This document shows, piece after piece, positions 12,756-24,414 of a stretch of DNA of 64,000 nucleotides. The notes beneath the pieces are model-generated. The model saw only the letters and a list, made by a program, of their open reading frames with translations, searched no databases and was not told the origin of the DNA. This DNA is from Euryodendron excelsum (Eukaryota > Streptophyta > Magnoliopsida > Ericales > Pentaphylacaceae): the NCBI GenBank assembly GCA_033060915.1, contig CM065394.1, positions 13,689,501 through 13,753,500 of the forward strand. Direction: 5' to 3'. Position numbers and translations under genes: made by a program. Position 1 is the first letter of the stretch. Each line of letters opens with the position of its first letter.

Positions 12756-13914
12756 AGTAATACCCATAATTTCTAATTGACTACATTTCACCCCTATTAG
12801 GACTGAAAAGACAAAACCCTGTGAAATTAATATTTAAAATGAAATTCCTTTCAAGCCATTCTAGTTGTAAGTTCAAAACTCGATAGAAATTCGGTCTCCC
12901 GAAAGGTCTTCGATACACATAATACCCGACAAAATTCTCACCAAAAATTACCCTAACTTTAAACAGGGCTTTCTCTTCCATTTCTCGATGGATTTTGATG
13001 AATCAAGTGTCTAAAATTATCTACTCTTTGAGCCCGATCCCCTCATGTTCTTAGAATAATTTTTTATGAAGATTTGGTGCCTAAAACGCCTCTCAAAATC
13101 ACAAATTCTGCAGGTTTCTGCAGTAGATTTTTCCCAACTTCAGATTGAGTTTTCTCTCTCGTTTCACATTGGAATCATACAAACTTTGAGTCTAAATCGA
13201 GTGATTTTTCAATAGCTCCCTACCTATGGTCACGGATATTGTACATGGACACAATATAAATATCATATGTAAAGCTTTGGCACAAGCTACTACCTAAACT
13301 ACATATACCACCTTTAGGGGCCACTGCACTAAGTCACTTGGCTATTTAAATTGCATCATGGCTGGGCATATGTTTTTAATACAATGAATGCATGAGAGAT
13401 ACACCCCCTTGCTTGCATGAATGGGCAATTCTTACATTAATATCTATTGAAATTGCTTAATATAAAACTAGCATGCAACCCTAATACAATGTTAATATAA
13501 TGCATAGTATAAATCACACACACACCCCACTAAGACACTTGCACCCGACCTATTAGACAAAGGTGTCCCATAACCAAGCCAATTAGTGGTTGCTATAGAG
13601 AGAGATGTTGAGTGAGATATTTAGAGAGATAAAGAGATAGATTCAACAAAGAGAGAGAAAATAGTGCCAACCCCTTGCATATATAATAAACCTCCTATGG
13701 ACACCTGGTGTCCAACAAGCTAAACAAGTGTAGCACATGCAAAGCCAATTAGTAGTTGAAAGAGGTTATAGGGAGAGAGATAGAGAAAGGTACAGAAAGA
13801 TGGAAAGAGAGAAAAGAATCAGGGAAGGGAGCTGACCAAACCCACCCATGCAAAACACCCATTCCACCACAAACCCATGCGCGCCCATACAAGCCACCTG
13901 GTGGTTGAATTCAG

Positions 13915-13962
<48 letters not shown>

Positions 13963-16134
13963 GTAGAGAGTTATAGAGAGAGAGACAAGAAAGAGAAGAG
14001 GGAAACCAGAGGGTGCGTTTGTTTTCTCTCAACCGAAACCTTCATCCCACCTTATATATATACCCAATCCAGCTGCTATACCCAGTTTTTGTCCATTGGA
14101 GTAGGAGTGAATTTTAGAGAGAGAAAATGAGAAACCGAGAGAAGGAGGAAGAAAGGAGCAGGGACTCAAACCTTTCAAAAGAATAGATAGATAACCTCTT
14201 TCCTCAACCCCTGACCTACCCAAACCCAGCAAGAACCAGCCCCCAGCCCGCTGTGAACCAAAGAAGAAAACAATGAAGAAAAATGGGTGTTGCACCGATA
14301 TTGAACTTGTAACGAGCTATGCAGGGCCTGAGGCCTACCACTGGAGTAGGAGGCTTCCCCAGGACCTCCATAGAGTCCAAAGGAGGCCTCATACCTCTGT
14401 GTATGCATCGAAATGGCCCTCAAAAGCTGAAATCACCGAACATCAGTCATTTGGCCATAACTCCAACCACCGGCCACCTTTTCCGACGAGGCTAGTTGGG
14501 TCCTCTTTGTCTCGACATTCCAAACAACTTTTGTGAAGAAAAAATCTCCAGAAAAACACTGGAAGAGCCCTAAAAGTTCAGTTGCAGGTTTAGAACCCTA
14601 GGGTTCCGCTATGCAGCCGAACTTTTCTAGCAAAAACTGCCACCTCCGGCCACCGTATGTTGAGCATTAACCATGAGTGTGTAGCCCAGGTCCATAGCAT
14701 TCTCTAGGCCACACATCATGGCTAGGAGGACCACGGATTGAGGGGAATCGGCAAGGGAAGCCCCCAACTGCGCGAGGGAGAAGATGAAGGCACTGGCTTC
14801 CTTCCCCCACGCACAGATGATGGCACGTGTGGGCGTGTCCAACACTCCCTTGGCCTGAAATTTTCATGGGGCGATTATGACACCCAAAGATGCCTTCTCC
14901 TATTTTTCTGAATGTTTTAGAGATTTATATGATTTTCTGTTGAATTATATACGTGTTCTGACAAAGAAAATCATATAAATTGCAATATTAAAGGGAATAA
15001 TTTGAAATTTTGCCGAGATACCTCAAATAATATGAGGAACCCAGAAATGGGAGAGTGTGGGTCACTGGAACTCCTGGTAAAAATTCCAAATAATCCCCTT
15101 CTGTTCTGGCTCTAGGCAATTCGGTTCTTGACGGGAGACGAAAAGGATTCCAAGATCTAAACCCCACCAAGATACCCACTGTGTCCTGTTACTTAACACC
15201 GATAAACCGATTATAAGAACTGCAACCCTTGAACATCGAGAATCTGGGCAAGTATGGAAAATTACCGATAACTGGAAAAGAGGACCAACTATCGGCTCTT
15301 TGTCCGACAGATAATACGTGACGAAAGAACCATTTCGACCCAGACATACAATCAGGGTAGGAAACTGTGCATTCTCTAAGATACATGCTTACTTTCTTCT
15401 TTATTAAATGTTCGATTACATGCTTATTTGATTATGTTCCTTTCTATCCAAATGCTTGGTTTAAATGCTAAAAGTTATATCCTAGTCTATTATATTGCAT
15501 GCCTTGCAAAAGTGCATTTTATGTATGGTCGCATTACTGGGGAGAAATAAGGGAGAAACAACCGGATAAATGAAAAAACCCTGGATCATGGGTGACTGCT
15601 GATGAACTGGTATCGGGACTACCACGAATCAGTATTCATTAACTTGATATGGGCTAGATAATCATGGGTGGGCTCCCACTAAACTTGAAGAGAAAGAATG
15701 TCAAGGGTGGGCCCACTGGGCTTGATGATGCTCCAAACAGGACATACCTGTAGGATCCTAGTGATGAGAAAAGAAACGGATACATATGCATGTCATAGCA
15801 TTATTTTTACTACACTGCATTTTAAACTTGTATCTTATGGCGTCATGGTCTTTCTACTGGGCTTCTCAACTCACTCCTATCTTATGGGACAAATTTTCAA
15901 GAATTGAGGCATCAACTGGGTTCCAAGAAAATGATCACGAGAAATGAATCTCACAGATTCATTGGAAAGTTTGTTTAGTGTTTGGTTTGGTTTATAAATA
16001 AAATAAAGCAATGGATTCAGTGGTAGGATTAATGTTCTTATAATATAACGTTCATTTCAAAATTTTGTCAATACCTTATTTCTAACTGTTAACACCCCCT
16101 TGTCTCGATCTTGAGAGTAAAATGGGTTGTGACA
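12756..16134 (+). repeat. 3' LTR of element I
   Basis: 3379 bp, colinear with 5298-8677. The first base is A instead of T. A GA microsatellite lies at 13918-13960. It is followed by the right target duplication CTTTC at 16135-16139. Confidence 0.93.
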
Positions 16135-17673
16135 CTTTCTCTCTATATATATAATGTGCGCTTTATGACAGTAACTTTGCATAGGGTGGTGTCTATTTTT
16201 AGTTGATATACGGTGGTAAAAGGGGAGAGATTAATCAATTTCGTTCTTCACCTTTTGATCAAATTTGTCTTACTGGGTGCCAAGAGTTATTGCATTATTG
16301 GGATCAATTGTGATGTGAACATATATAATATATATTTATATAGATGTATTTTTGTTTTATCATAATAAAAAATCCAAATGTCAATAAAATTTCCAACAAA
16401 ACATCATGGTGGCACAAATCATATTAAATTGGGAATAATTTTTCAAAGAGTGTTATATAGAGAATTATTTTTAAATACAGCATTATTTTGGCAAAAAACT
16501 TCGATTTTTAATTGTTTCTCTGCTTATCGTTTTCCTTATATTTTTTTCACCGTGTTTTTCACTTCTTTTTTTAACGTTTCTCTCTTCTGTTTTCTTTTTG
16601 GGCAACTATGCTTTGAAATTGTTAAAAATTTGGAGGGAATAAATCTTAATCTGGAAAAAAATTGTTAAATGGATCGGGTTTGGTAAGCTACTTAGTGGGC
16701 CCATGATGTCCAATATTAAAAAATTGTAAGTCCTAAAAAAATGGAAAAAAATCTCGTCTCAAGAAATCTATGTATTGTGAAAGGGCTGAGTCAAATAAAT
16801 GATATAATCGGATCGGGTCAGTGAATGGGTTGCCCAGTTCAAACAAATGGATCTGATAAATTATATAGTGAGACCATGCTGTCCGAGATTAAAAACAAAA
16901 GTCATAAAAAGAGGGGGAATAAATCTCGTTCAACAAAGAAAAAAACTCATGTATTCATATTGGGTTAGGTTTGGTTTACTGAATTGAACCTATATCCAAC
17001 TGAGCTCGTCCAAATCCAGCCTTCTTATTAATTGGATATATTTGGGGTAACATATTTCAACCCGTAATCTATAAATCCAGTCTTCTCATTCAAACACACA
17101 TGCACTAATACATAAAGTAAATTCTAAGGAGGCATGATTTATATAATTGGTAAAAGATATTATTGTGGAAGTTGGCTGTAAAAGAATTTGTAAAAAATTG
17201 CGAATAATTGTTGACAAGGTTTAGGCACCCGATAGAATTACTTTCAATTGATAATTTTTGCAACGAGGTAGCTACCTATGTCAAGAAATTGTTGTTGGCA
17301 TTAGAATGACCAAATAAAAAAAGGTCACTGGCATCATATGTCTAGCTTAGTGGTTATCTCCAGTGTTAAGAGATGTCCATATAATACCCGATGATATATT
17401 ATGCGCTTAAAGTGACCACCTTATTAAGTAGTTTAGAATGAGACATATGGTGATCGCGATCTTATTAGATTGGATAACATACAATAAGACATGCAACAAT
17501 TCTATTTTAGTTTGTCGAATGAAACAACACTTGTAGTGATCTGGTATTACGATCCGGTAGTATGTGATAACACATTTGGGGATTACGAAAGTTTCTATAA
17601 GGATTGAAATCAAAAGAATATGAGATTCAAAGTGCTATTCTGCCAAACCTGAGAGACAATACTACAAATAACA
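16135..17673. other. Intergenic DNA, no gene seen
   Basis: AT-rich, without supported coding. Two degenerate copies of a ~170-bp segment lie at about 16670-16770 and 16845-16945: each has a GGATC..., AGTG(G/A)G(C/A)CCATG, TGTCC and ATCTCGT succession, suggesting a local duplication. A 96-codon frame at 16378-16668 has no family resemblance. Confidence 0.6.
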
Positions 17674-18383
17674 CAGGGCCGGCTCACCCTATAGGCCATT
17701 TAGGCAATCGCCTAAGGCCTCAAGATTTTTAAAAATCTGGTAAAGTTTTATATAATTTTTACAGTATTTTTTTTTTAAAAAAAGGCCTAATTCAAATGAG
17801 AAAAAATTATCTGTTAAAAAAGAAAGTTTAAAATCAACTACATTAGTGAACTTAAAAAAAAAAACTAGTTTAATAATAAATAAATAAATTGTACAAACAA
17901 ATTTTTTGTAAGGCCTCAAATTTTTTAAACATTAAATGTTATAGTCAACGCATTATGTAGTTTTCATATCTTTTTGTTTTAGAGAATTTCGTAATCTAGG
18001 TGAAAAAAATAAGTTTTATTAAATAAAGAAGACTGAAAATCAACTATCCTAAGTGAACTTTAAAAAGAACAAAAATTGGCTTAACAAAAAATTGTACAAA
18101 TAAAATTTTTTAAAGGCCCCAAAATTTTTAAAACCTTTATATCGTTTCAAGGCCTTACATAATTTCTAGGCTTTCCTTTAAAAGAAGAGGCCTTAGTCTA
18201 AATGGACATTTTAATGTCCGTTAGAAAAAGGGTCAAACTCAGCACAATAGTTGACTTCAAAAGGAAAAACACTAATTTATAAAAATAAATTATTTTAAAT
18301 AAAATAATAATATTATTATTAAAAAATAAATAGTCACATTAAAATTGCCGCCTTAGGCCTCAACTTGTCTTGAGCCGGCCCTG
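17674..18383. mobile_element. hAT-type MITE (710 bp)
   Basis: Exact 13-bp terminal inverted repeats CAGGGCCGGCTCA (left) and TGAGCCGGCCCTG (right), of the CAGGG...CCCTG class typical of hAT elements. Flanks are AAATAACA and AAATCACA, an 8-bp target duplication with one mismatch, as expected for hAT. No transposase coding. The interior contains repeated AAGGCCT(C/A)-plus-T/A-tract blocks (about 17720, 17785, 17910, 18112, 18150, 18190, 18350), including two alignable ~200-bp units with AATCAACTA...GTGAACTT. Confidence 0.92.
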
Positions 18384-18833
18384 AAATCACATAGTTGGCC
18401 ACAAGACCCACCTTTGTTCTATCTATTTACAGACTCGTTCTAGCAAAGAGAGCTTCATTTTTTATATCTTTAAGTACTCCAGTATTCTTCACATGAGAGT
18501 AAGACAAGAAGAGGAAGTATTGGATTTCTATTAAAAACCAATAGGAAGCTCCAGTTTTGTTTAGCTCGGTTTTAAGCCTAGTAAGTAATTAATTGAGGGT
18601 TGACTTTGCCCTAGCAGCTTCATTCCATTTCACAAGATTTTTCAAACTAAGACCATCTTCATCAGAGGAAGAGTAACTTCCTTCCTAACCGCTTCAGTTA
18701 CAAACGATTTCAAATGATCTCCTTCCTAAACATGTTTCACCGCCGGCACAGATATAGAAGTATATATGTGTATTGTGTGGGTGTTTCTTTTGACTTCAAG
18801 CAATTGGATTTTATATATTATGCCCTATCATTA
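18384..18833. other. Intergenic DNA upstream of the duplicated host segment
   Basis: No gene or repeat recognised. It is the ancestral sequence left of the host duplication: homology to the second copy stops at 18834. Confidence 0.6.
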
Positions 18834-19622
18834 ATTAATCTAAAATTTCATATAAAAATTTAGCATTGAAAGAATTATCTTTTGTCTTGTAAATATTCTT
18901 TTGAAGCAAAGTATTCTATTTGTATCTTATCCTTGTACATCCCCAGCTTATTAATTAGTACATTAAAAAATGAAATGAAAAATGATATACGTAATCACAT
19001 TTCTCAATCTATTTTGTTACCTCCTAGATACAAGTGAAAGGGTTCCACGTAAATTTATTAACGTGGATCTGACAGTATTATATTTAGAAATGAAAAAATA
19101 GATTAAAAAATAAAATTGCATATAACTTCATTTTTAAAAAATATAAGCAATGTTCCATATCAATTACTCGCTCCTCTCTACTTGTTTTGGTTTTTTTCTC
19201 CCTACAATATTCTTAACCTACCTGGTTCGACATCTAAACTAGAATCTAAACACTTATTTGGAACTTGGGAGAAAAAGAAGGGAAGATGATTTTTTTTTTT
19301 TCTTTATTTGATTTTACCTAAGTAAAGGAGGATTTTGTTAGTATTAGATACTGATGTGGCGAGTATCAGGTGACGCCTAACCATTAAGTTTGATGCACAC
19401 AGTACTCAAGGAAAGGAATAGAAAAGAGGGAGACGGAAAAAAAATAATGAAAAAAATACTTCCTTTCTCCCTCCTCTTTGAGATAACCAAACAAAAAATA
19501 AAAAATAAAAAGTCCTTCCCTTGTCTACCCTTCCGCCATGTTCCATGCAGGCTGTGAACCTCCAATATTCGATTCGATCAAGTGAAAAAGCAAAGCAATT
19601 ACCGAAAACCCTCAATCACCGA

Positions 19623-19629
19623 TATAAAG
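19623..19629 (+). promoter_or_regulatory. TATA box of host exon 1, copy 1
   Basis: TATAAAG, 120 bp upstream of the exon 1 ATG, in a block (GATATAAAGCGCGGACAAC) conserved exactly in copy 2 at 63352-63370. Confidence 0.55.
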
Positions 19630-19659
19630 CGCGGACAACACCCTTGAATGCTAAAATTA

Positions 19660-19693
<34 letters not shown>

Positions 19694-19755
19694 TCGCACT
19701 TTCATCTAGAACCCTAGTGCCCGTGCAGCATCTCAGAGCTCTCAGGCGATGGGTA

Positions 19756-19798
<43 letters not shown>
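19660..19798 (+). repeat. Two CT microsatellites flanking host exon 1, copy 1
   Basis: The first CT run (about 19662-19690) is in the 5' leader; the second (about 19759-19797) starts a few bases after the splice donor. In copy 2 the first is replaced by a C-rich tract (63390-63415), while the second is retained (63484-63526). Confidence 0.9.
19749..19752 (+). other. Duplicated host first coding exon end (ATGG), copy 1
   Basis: ATG G followed directly by donor GTACAG. By homology with copy 2 this is the last four bases of exon 1, phase 1. It keeps a TATA box, leader, start codon and donor. If transcribed it could splice to the exon 2 at 63959, giving an intron of about 44 kb containing elements II, III and IV. 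Whether it is used is unknown; it may be a dead duplicate. Confidence 0.6.
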
Positions 19799-19799
<1 letters not shown>

Positions 19800-20139
19800 C
19801 TATCTACTTTGCTTGACATATATGAGTCATATGTTTGTGTCGTTAAATTTATAGACATCGGATAATCGTCGCATAAACATATGTTCCAATCCATGGTTTT
19901 CTTCTTCTTAATTTTGTTTCATTTTAATTTTTATTAATTTAATATGCACATTAATTATATGCTAAATTTCATTGCTAATAAAACCAAGGGAATGGAAGGT
20001 ATTGAAAAAGTAACCTTGGGGCCTAACAAACTCGACTAGTTTTTGTTCGGTAGTTTTGTGGTCTAAGTGTGCTTTTCTTCAGGCCTCAATCTGTGAATGG
20101 TGTATGCTGATCTCTATGTATAAACTTTTTCATACATAC

Positions 20140-20690
20140 TAATAGTGACGTTTTTTCAATTTTCTGATCGGGCCTTGACATATCCAATCTCCTCATATTC
20201 TCTCCTGAACAGACTAGGAATTCAGGCATGCTTCCCATGCCGTCCTTCCTCATCACATCGGTGGGGATCACAATTGACACTAAACATAATAGCGTCCTCT
20301 CAACGCAAGGACGTGGAGTGTATAAGGGACAATCACTCTCACTACTGACCCCGTCCTAACATACACCACATGCAGAGTGGGACAACAATTCTCTCAAGTA
20401 TCCTGTCCCATATTTGACCCCGCAATGAAGCACTGCCACACGGAAAGGTCGTCAACCACTCCCATGCGTACATACAAAGAGAAAATGAAGGCCTTTTTCA
20501 CTAGTTACATGCCAAACAGAAACCCTAGAAAAATCCACTTTGAATAACCATATCCTCTTGAATCTAACTTCACCATTGGATGGTACTTGGCAAGCACAAC
20601 ACCGGTGTGTTTTGAGTAGGGATCATGCACCCACAGGAGAGAGTTCGTCGAAGACCTAGGGGCAAGACTCACGACATTACTACACCATCA
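20140..20690 (+). repeat. 5' LTR of element II
   Basis: 551 bp, starts TAATAGTG (TG to TA change relative to the other LTR), ends ACACCATCA. Followed at once by ACTGGTGCCATCTGTGG, the primer-site region; Tat elements typically have TGGCGCCGTCTGTGG here. Confidence 0.92.
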
Positions 20691-20692
20691 AC

Positions 20693-20707
20693 TGGTGCCA
20701 TCTGTGG
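20693..20707 (+). other. Primer-binding region of element II
   Basis: TGGTGCCATCTGTGG begins 2 bases after the LTR and matches the Tat/Retand consensus TGGCGCCGTCTGTGG with two C/G-to-T/A-type changes. Confidence 0.8.
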
Positions 20708-20731
20708 AAATGACTATTCTCGTGATTTTTT

Positions 20732-22190
20732 ATGGTTTTGACTAGGTCTGGAATTAACACTCACCCCGAAGAAAATGCAATGGCTGATTCAAGTGCAGAG
20801 AAGATAGCAGCCCTCAAGAAGATGGTGGCTGATATGATGGCCAGCAGGCAATAGCTGGTCCACCAGAATACAGAGTTGCTTTAGCGAGTTCTAACTCCAT
20901 TTGGAGGGATTCCACCACCAATTATCCTGTCAGTGGTGGAACAGGAGGATCAGGAGGTTAACAAAGAATATGCCGTCCCCCCAAACGGCACCGGAAATGG
21001 AAATAAAGGACGAGTGGATGACCCACTTCAATGCTGTGAACACCATGTTGAGGAAGCACAAACAAGCCATGCAGTTCAATTAAGAACAGAGATGGTAGGA
21101 GATAAATCGGAGAGCATCCCTGCATAGGATGAGCAAATGAGGGCCATGCAGGCCCAAATAGCAGGTGTCTTAGCGGCTATTGAGGCCAAGGCTCCAAACA
21201 CGATCAACACACTCATCGGCAGAATAGTTTCACCATTCACCCAGGCAATGATGGACCATCCACCTCCCTTGAAGTTCAAAATACTGACGGTGGATATGTT
21301 CGACGGTTCCAAAGACCCAGTGGACCACTTGAAAACTTTTACAGCGCTCATACACCCGCAAGCGGTGCCAGATGAGATCATGTGTAAGGCCTTCCCAGTC
21401 ACGTTGAAGGGTACTGCACGGACCTAGTTCAACAAGATCAAGCCAGCGACGATCGCCACCTTCACCCAACTTAGTAAACTCTTCATGAGCCACAACATTG
21501 GAGTGCAGAGACAACGAAGGCCAGCTGCGCATCTATTGACCGTAAGGCAGAGGAAAGAGGAGACCTTATGCGAGTATGTGGGGAGATTCAATCAAGAGAT
21601 TTTGGTGGTGGACAACGTGAATGACTAGGTAGTCGTCATTGCGTTCCTGAGCGACATCAGAACAGGGAAACTCCTTTTCTCTTTATCGAAGAGGCAACCT
21701 TAGGACATGGCAGAATTGATGCTTCGGGCCCAAAAGTACATGAATGCAGAGAATGCGATGGGTGCCCAGCAGGAGAATGATGGAGGGAGCAGTTCGTACT
21801 ATGATAAGAACAGGTTGAGCGGTACGTTGAAGGAGGAGAGGGAAATAAAGACGAATCGAAACAGCAACCAGTCACGCAACTGGGCAGAAGATAGATGGGA
21901 GTGTTATCGTGAGCTCGACTAAACATTCACCCCCCTTACAACGAAGCTGGGAAATGTCCTAATGGAAATAAGGGACGATCTGGCACTGAAGTGGCTAGGA
22001 TGTCTAAAGAAGCCCTTAAACACAACCATGATATAGAAGATTATATTGACTTGAAGCAATAGATTGAGAGCTTGATCAAGTAGGGCAGACTTAGCCAGTA
22101 TGTCACAGGTTGAGGCCAGGAGCAAGAGAATCGACGTAGTCCGGCCTGAGCACAACCCAACAACCAACCAATCGAAGAAATAAGGGTAAT
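20732..22190 (+). pseudogene. Element II gag (broken)
   Basis: The frame opens MVLTRSGINTHPEEN at 20732. A conserved Retand-type gag core follows: DGSKDPVDHLKTF at about 21303, VPDEIMCKAFPVTLKGTA at about 21367, then QRRPAAHLLTVRQ and MAELMLRAQKYMNAE. A late segment near 22020-22110 reads HNHDIEDYIDLKQ-stop-IESLIK, where a HxHDTxDCxxLK motif is expected; its Cys is Tyr. Several stops replace Gln or Trp codons (TAG for CAG or TGG), for example after LKGTART and ASRQ. Gag would form the virus-like particle core; this copy cannot. It is read in one main frame, so decay is mostly by substitution. Confidence 0.88.
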
Positions 22191-22259
22191 AGCCGGCGGG
22201 TTTGTTAGAGGAGGCGAATCTTCTTCAATGTGGAAAATTGCACGATTAGAAGATCCGAA

Positions 22260-23035
22260 TCGGGATGGAAGTAATGTTGGTCGAGGCACCTAGCAAGAGG
22301 TCGAAGATAGAAGCCCCCCCGATTACATTCATAGAAGGAGAAGCTACTGAGCTCTACCAACCTCATGACGACCCCCTGGTCATCTCGTCGATCATCTCAA
22401 ACTTTAAGACTTAGAGAGTGCTGATCAATAGCAGGAGCTCGACCGACATTCTGTGTTGGGGAGTTTTCGAGAAAATGCAGATCGGTACGGAGAAGTTGCA
22501 GCCCCTCAACTCCCCCCTGGTTGGTTTCACCGGCAACTAAGTAATCCCCCTCGGGTCTATCACCCTACCAGTGACCTTGGGGGAGAAGCCCAACCAAGCA
22601 ACGAAGATGATCGATTTCTTAGTGGTGGACTATCCATCAGCCTACAACACCATTACCAGGCAAATAGCATTGAACCAGTTCAAAGCTGTTATATCCACCT
22701 ACCACCTCAAAATCAAGTTTTTGACCAAGACGGGGATCGGGTGCACACGGAGTGACTAGAAAGAGGCTCCGGAATGCTATATGGCATCCTTGAAAGGGGA
22801 AGTTAGCAAAGAAACCTTGGTTATCAAAGAGCTTGAGCCAAGAGATGAAGAGGAAGTTAGAAGGGGCGAGTCAGTAGAGGAGCTTGAGGAAGCTCCCATT
22901 GGGACACAAGGGCAAGACTGAACAGTCAAGATTGGGGCTGCTGCCCCTGAGGAGCTGAAGAAAGGATTGCGAAGCTTCCTTAAAGAAAACCTTGACGTGT
23001 TTGCCTAGTCCCACGAGAATATTCTTGGCATTGAC
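22260..23035 (+). pseudogene. Element II protease region (active-site Asp lost)
   Basis: The frame reads IEAPPITFIEGEATELYQPHDDPLV, then [13 protein letters not shown] at about 22417, where Retand proteases have VLIDxGSSxDIL. The catalytic Asp is Asn and the Gly is Arg, so the enzyme is inactivated independently of its stops. A characteristic downstream stretch, LGEKPNQATKMIDFLVVD then YPSAYNTITRQIALNQFKAV, is intact near 22575-22690. A linker rich in Glu and Lys (22780-22930) leads to the RT. Confidence 0.85.
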
Positions 23036-23950
23036 ACAAGAGTAGCGGCTCACTACTTGAACATCGATCCCTTAGTCGAGCCTGTCAAGCAGAAGCCGAG
23101 AAACTTCGCACCAGAACGGAACGATGCAGTGGTAGAAGAAGCCGAAAAGCTGGTCAAAGCAAAGTTCATTTGAGAAGTACAGTACCCTGCTTGGCTTTCC
23201 AATGTTGTCATGGTGAAGAAATCTAACATTAAGTGGAGAATGTGCGTTGGCTTCACCGACCTAAACAAAGCTTGCCCGAAGGACAATTTTCCTTTGCCCA
23301 CAATTGATCTTCTCGTGGATTCCACCACAAGATACGAAATGTTAACCTTCATGGATACTTTTTTAGGATACAACCAGATCCGGATGGCTGAGCGCGACCA
23401 GGACCATACGGCCTTCATCACTGATCGAGGGCTCTATTACTACAACGGGATGCCATTCGAACTGAAGAATGCAGGGGCAACATACCAACAGCTTGTCAAA
23501 CTCATGTTCAAATCTCAAATCAGGCGCAACGTGGAAGTGTATGTAGATGACATGTTAGTGAAAAGTAAGAAGACCACCAGCCATTTGAAAGATCTGGAGG
23601 AGATGTTCTAAATGCTGCTTAAGTACCAGATGAAGCTCAATCCAGCTAAGTGTGCCTTCGGCATAGCCTCAGGGAAGTTCTTAGGTTTTATGGTGTCGCA
23701 TTGGGGGATTGAGGCGAACCTAGAGAAGATCCAGGCCATTATTGACATGTAAGTGCCCAAGATAATGAAGGACGTTCAGAGGCTGGGAGGGCGTGTAACA
23801 GCTCTATACAGGTTCATCTCTAGATCCACTGACAAATGCTTGCCCTTCTTTAAGATCCTGCGCAAGGCATTTGAGTGGACCAAAGAATGTGAAGCAACTT
23901 TCCACCAACTCAAGCAATACTTGAGAGCTCGGTTCTACTGCTTAGATGAA
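23036..23950 (+). pseudogene. Element II reverse transcriptase
   Basis: RT of Ty3/gypsy Tat type. Motifs in order: RNFAPERNDAVVEEAEKL near 23100, WRMCVGFTDLNKACPKDNFP near 23230, FMDTFLGYNQIRM near 23350, GLYYYNGMPFELKNAGATYQ near 23430, and the catalytic YVDDMLVKS near 23540-23566. The catalytic Asp pair is intact. Stops occur at about 23172 (FI-stop), 23609 and 23750. Downstream, GKFLGFMVSHWGIEANLEKI is the RT thumb/connection. The 133-codon open piece 23210-23611 is the best-preserved coding in element II. Confidence 0.92.
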
Positions 23951-24330
23951 CTGCCCCTGGGAAGAATTGTATTTGTACTTGGCAGTTTCGGTGATAGCGG
24001 TGAGCTCAGCCCTGGTTAAAGAAGAAGGAATCCAAAAGTCGGTGTACTATACTAGTAGGGCACTGCAAGGGGCAGAGGAAAGATACTCGAAGATGGAGCT
24101 CATGGCCCTACTCTTGGTGACAGCGGCTTGGCGCTTGAGACCTTAATTCCAAGCCCACACGATAGTGGTCCTCGCAGACCAACCTCTAAAGAACATCCTC
24201 TATAAGCCGAAGACATCGGGATGTTTGGTAAAATGGTCAGTCGAGCTCAGGCAGTTCGACATCTACTACCGACCCCGATTGATAATTAAAGGACAAGCTG
24301 CTGTGAATTTGGTAGCGGAGTTCACTAACA
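23951..24330 (+). pseudogene. Element II first RNase H domain (Ty3-type)
   Basis: ELYLYLAVSVIAVSSALVKE, QKSVYYTSRALQGAEERY and KMELMALLLVTAAWRLRP match the gypsy RNase H, followed by HTIVVLADQPLKNILYKP and VELRQFDIYYRPRLIIKGQA. The usual LYLYLAVS...AVSA start is present, the frame shifts relative to the RT piece near 23945, and a TAG replaces the Tyr or Gln before FQAHT at 24147. It degrades the tRNA primer/RNA strand in active relatives. It is followed by a 39-base C run at the linker to a second RNase H. Confidence 0.85.
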
Positions 24331-24333
24331 CCC

Positions 24334-24334
<1 letters not shown>

Positions 24335-24373
<39 letters not shown>
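24335..24373 (+). repeat. 39-base poly-C tract in element II pol
   Basis: An uninterrupted run of 39 C between the two RNase H domains, 13 Pro codons in frame. Active relatives have a short Pro-containing linker here. The run may be genuine expansion or an assembly/consensus artefact. Confidence 0.95.
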
Positions 24374-24375
<2 letters not shown>

Positions 24376-24414
24376 CTACCCCACCTGAAGACGACCCCAT
24401 CAAAAGCCACTAGG

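Larger units (their letters stand above)
5298..16134 (+). mobile_element. Element I: decayed Tekay-like Ty3/gypsy LTR retrotransposon
   Basis: Two direct ~3.38-kb LTRs (5298-8677 and 12756-16134) bound a 4.08-kb internal region. The 5-bp target duplication CTTTC is exact (5293-5297 and 16135-16139). The left LTR starts TGTAATACC and both LTRs end in CA; the right LTR has its first T changed to A. A Met-initiator-type primer site follows the left LTR. The sequence before the right LTR (GGACGAAATTTCCTAAAGG) is the hallmark 3' end of Tekay-type chromoviruses as I know them. Surviving coding is limited to integrase fragments. By eye the LTRs differ at roughly one base in ten or slightly less, so the insertion is not recent. 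A solo LTR interrupts it at 9965-12156. Confidence 0.93.
18834..20139 (+). repeat. Host duplication, copy 1 (promoter, 5'UTR, exon 1, intron 1 start)
   Basis: Aligns closely with 35761-36304 followed by 63112-63875. It holds the host core promoter (TATAAAG at 19623), exon 1 ending ATGG (19749-19752), a donor GTACAG and an intron start rich in CT. The copy is interrupted at 20140 by element II and resumes at 35716 with CATACTATTCTGCATATAC, identical to the continuation of copy 2 at 63871-63890. A roughly 21-base filler (35740-35760) then joins it to copy 2. It serves as the empty site for element III: CCTAA at 19376-19380 corresponds to the element III target. Confidence 0.9.

Noticed and set aside
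19377..19615. Minus-strand frames (also 63113-63346) upstream of host exon 1
   Set aside because: They overlap the host promoter on the opposite strand; they are present in both copies only because the DNA is duplicated, and no domain is seen.
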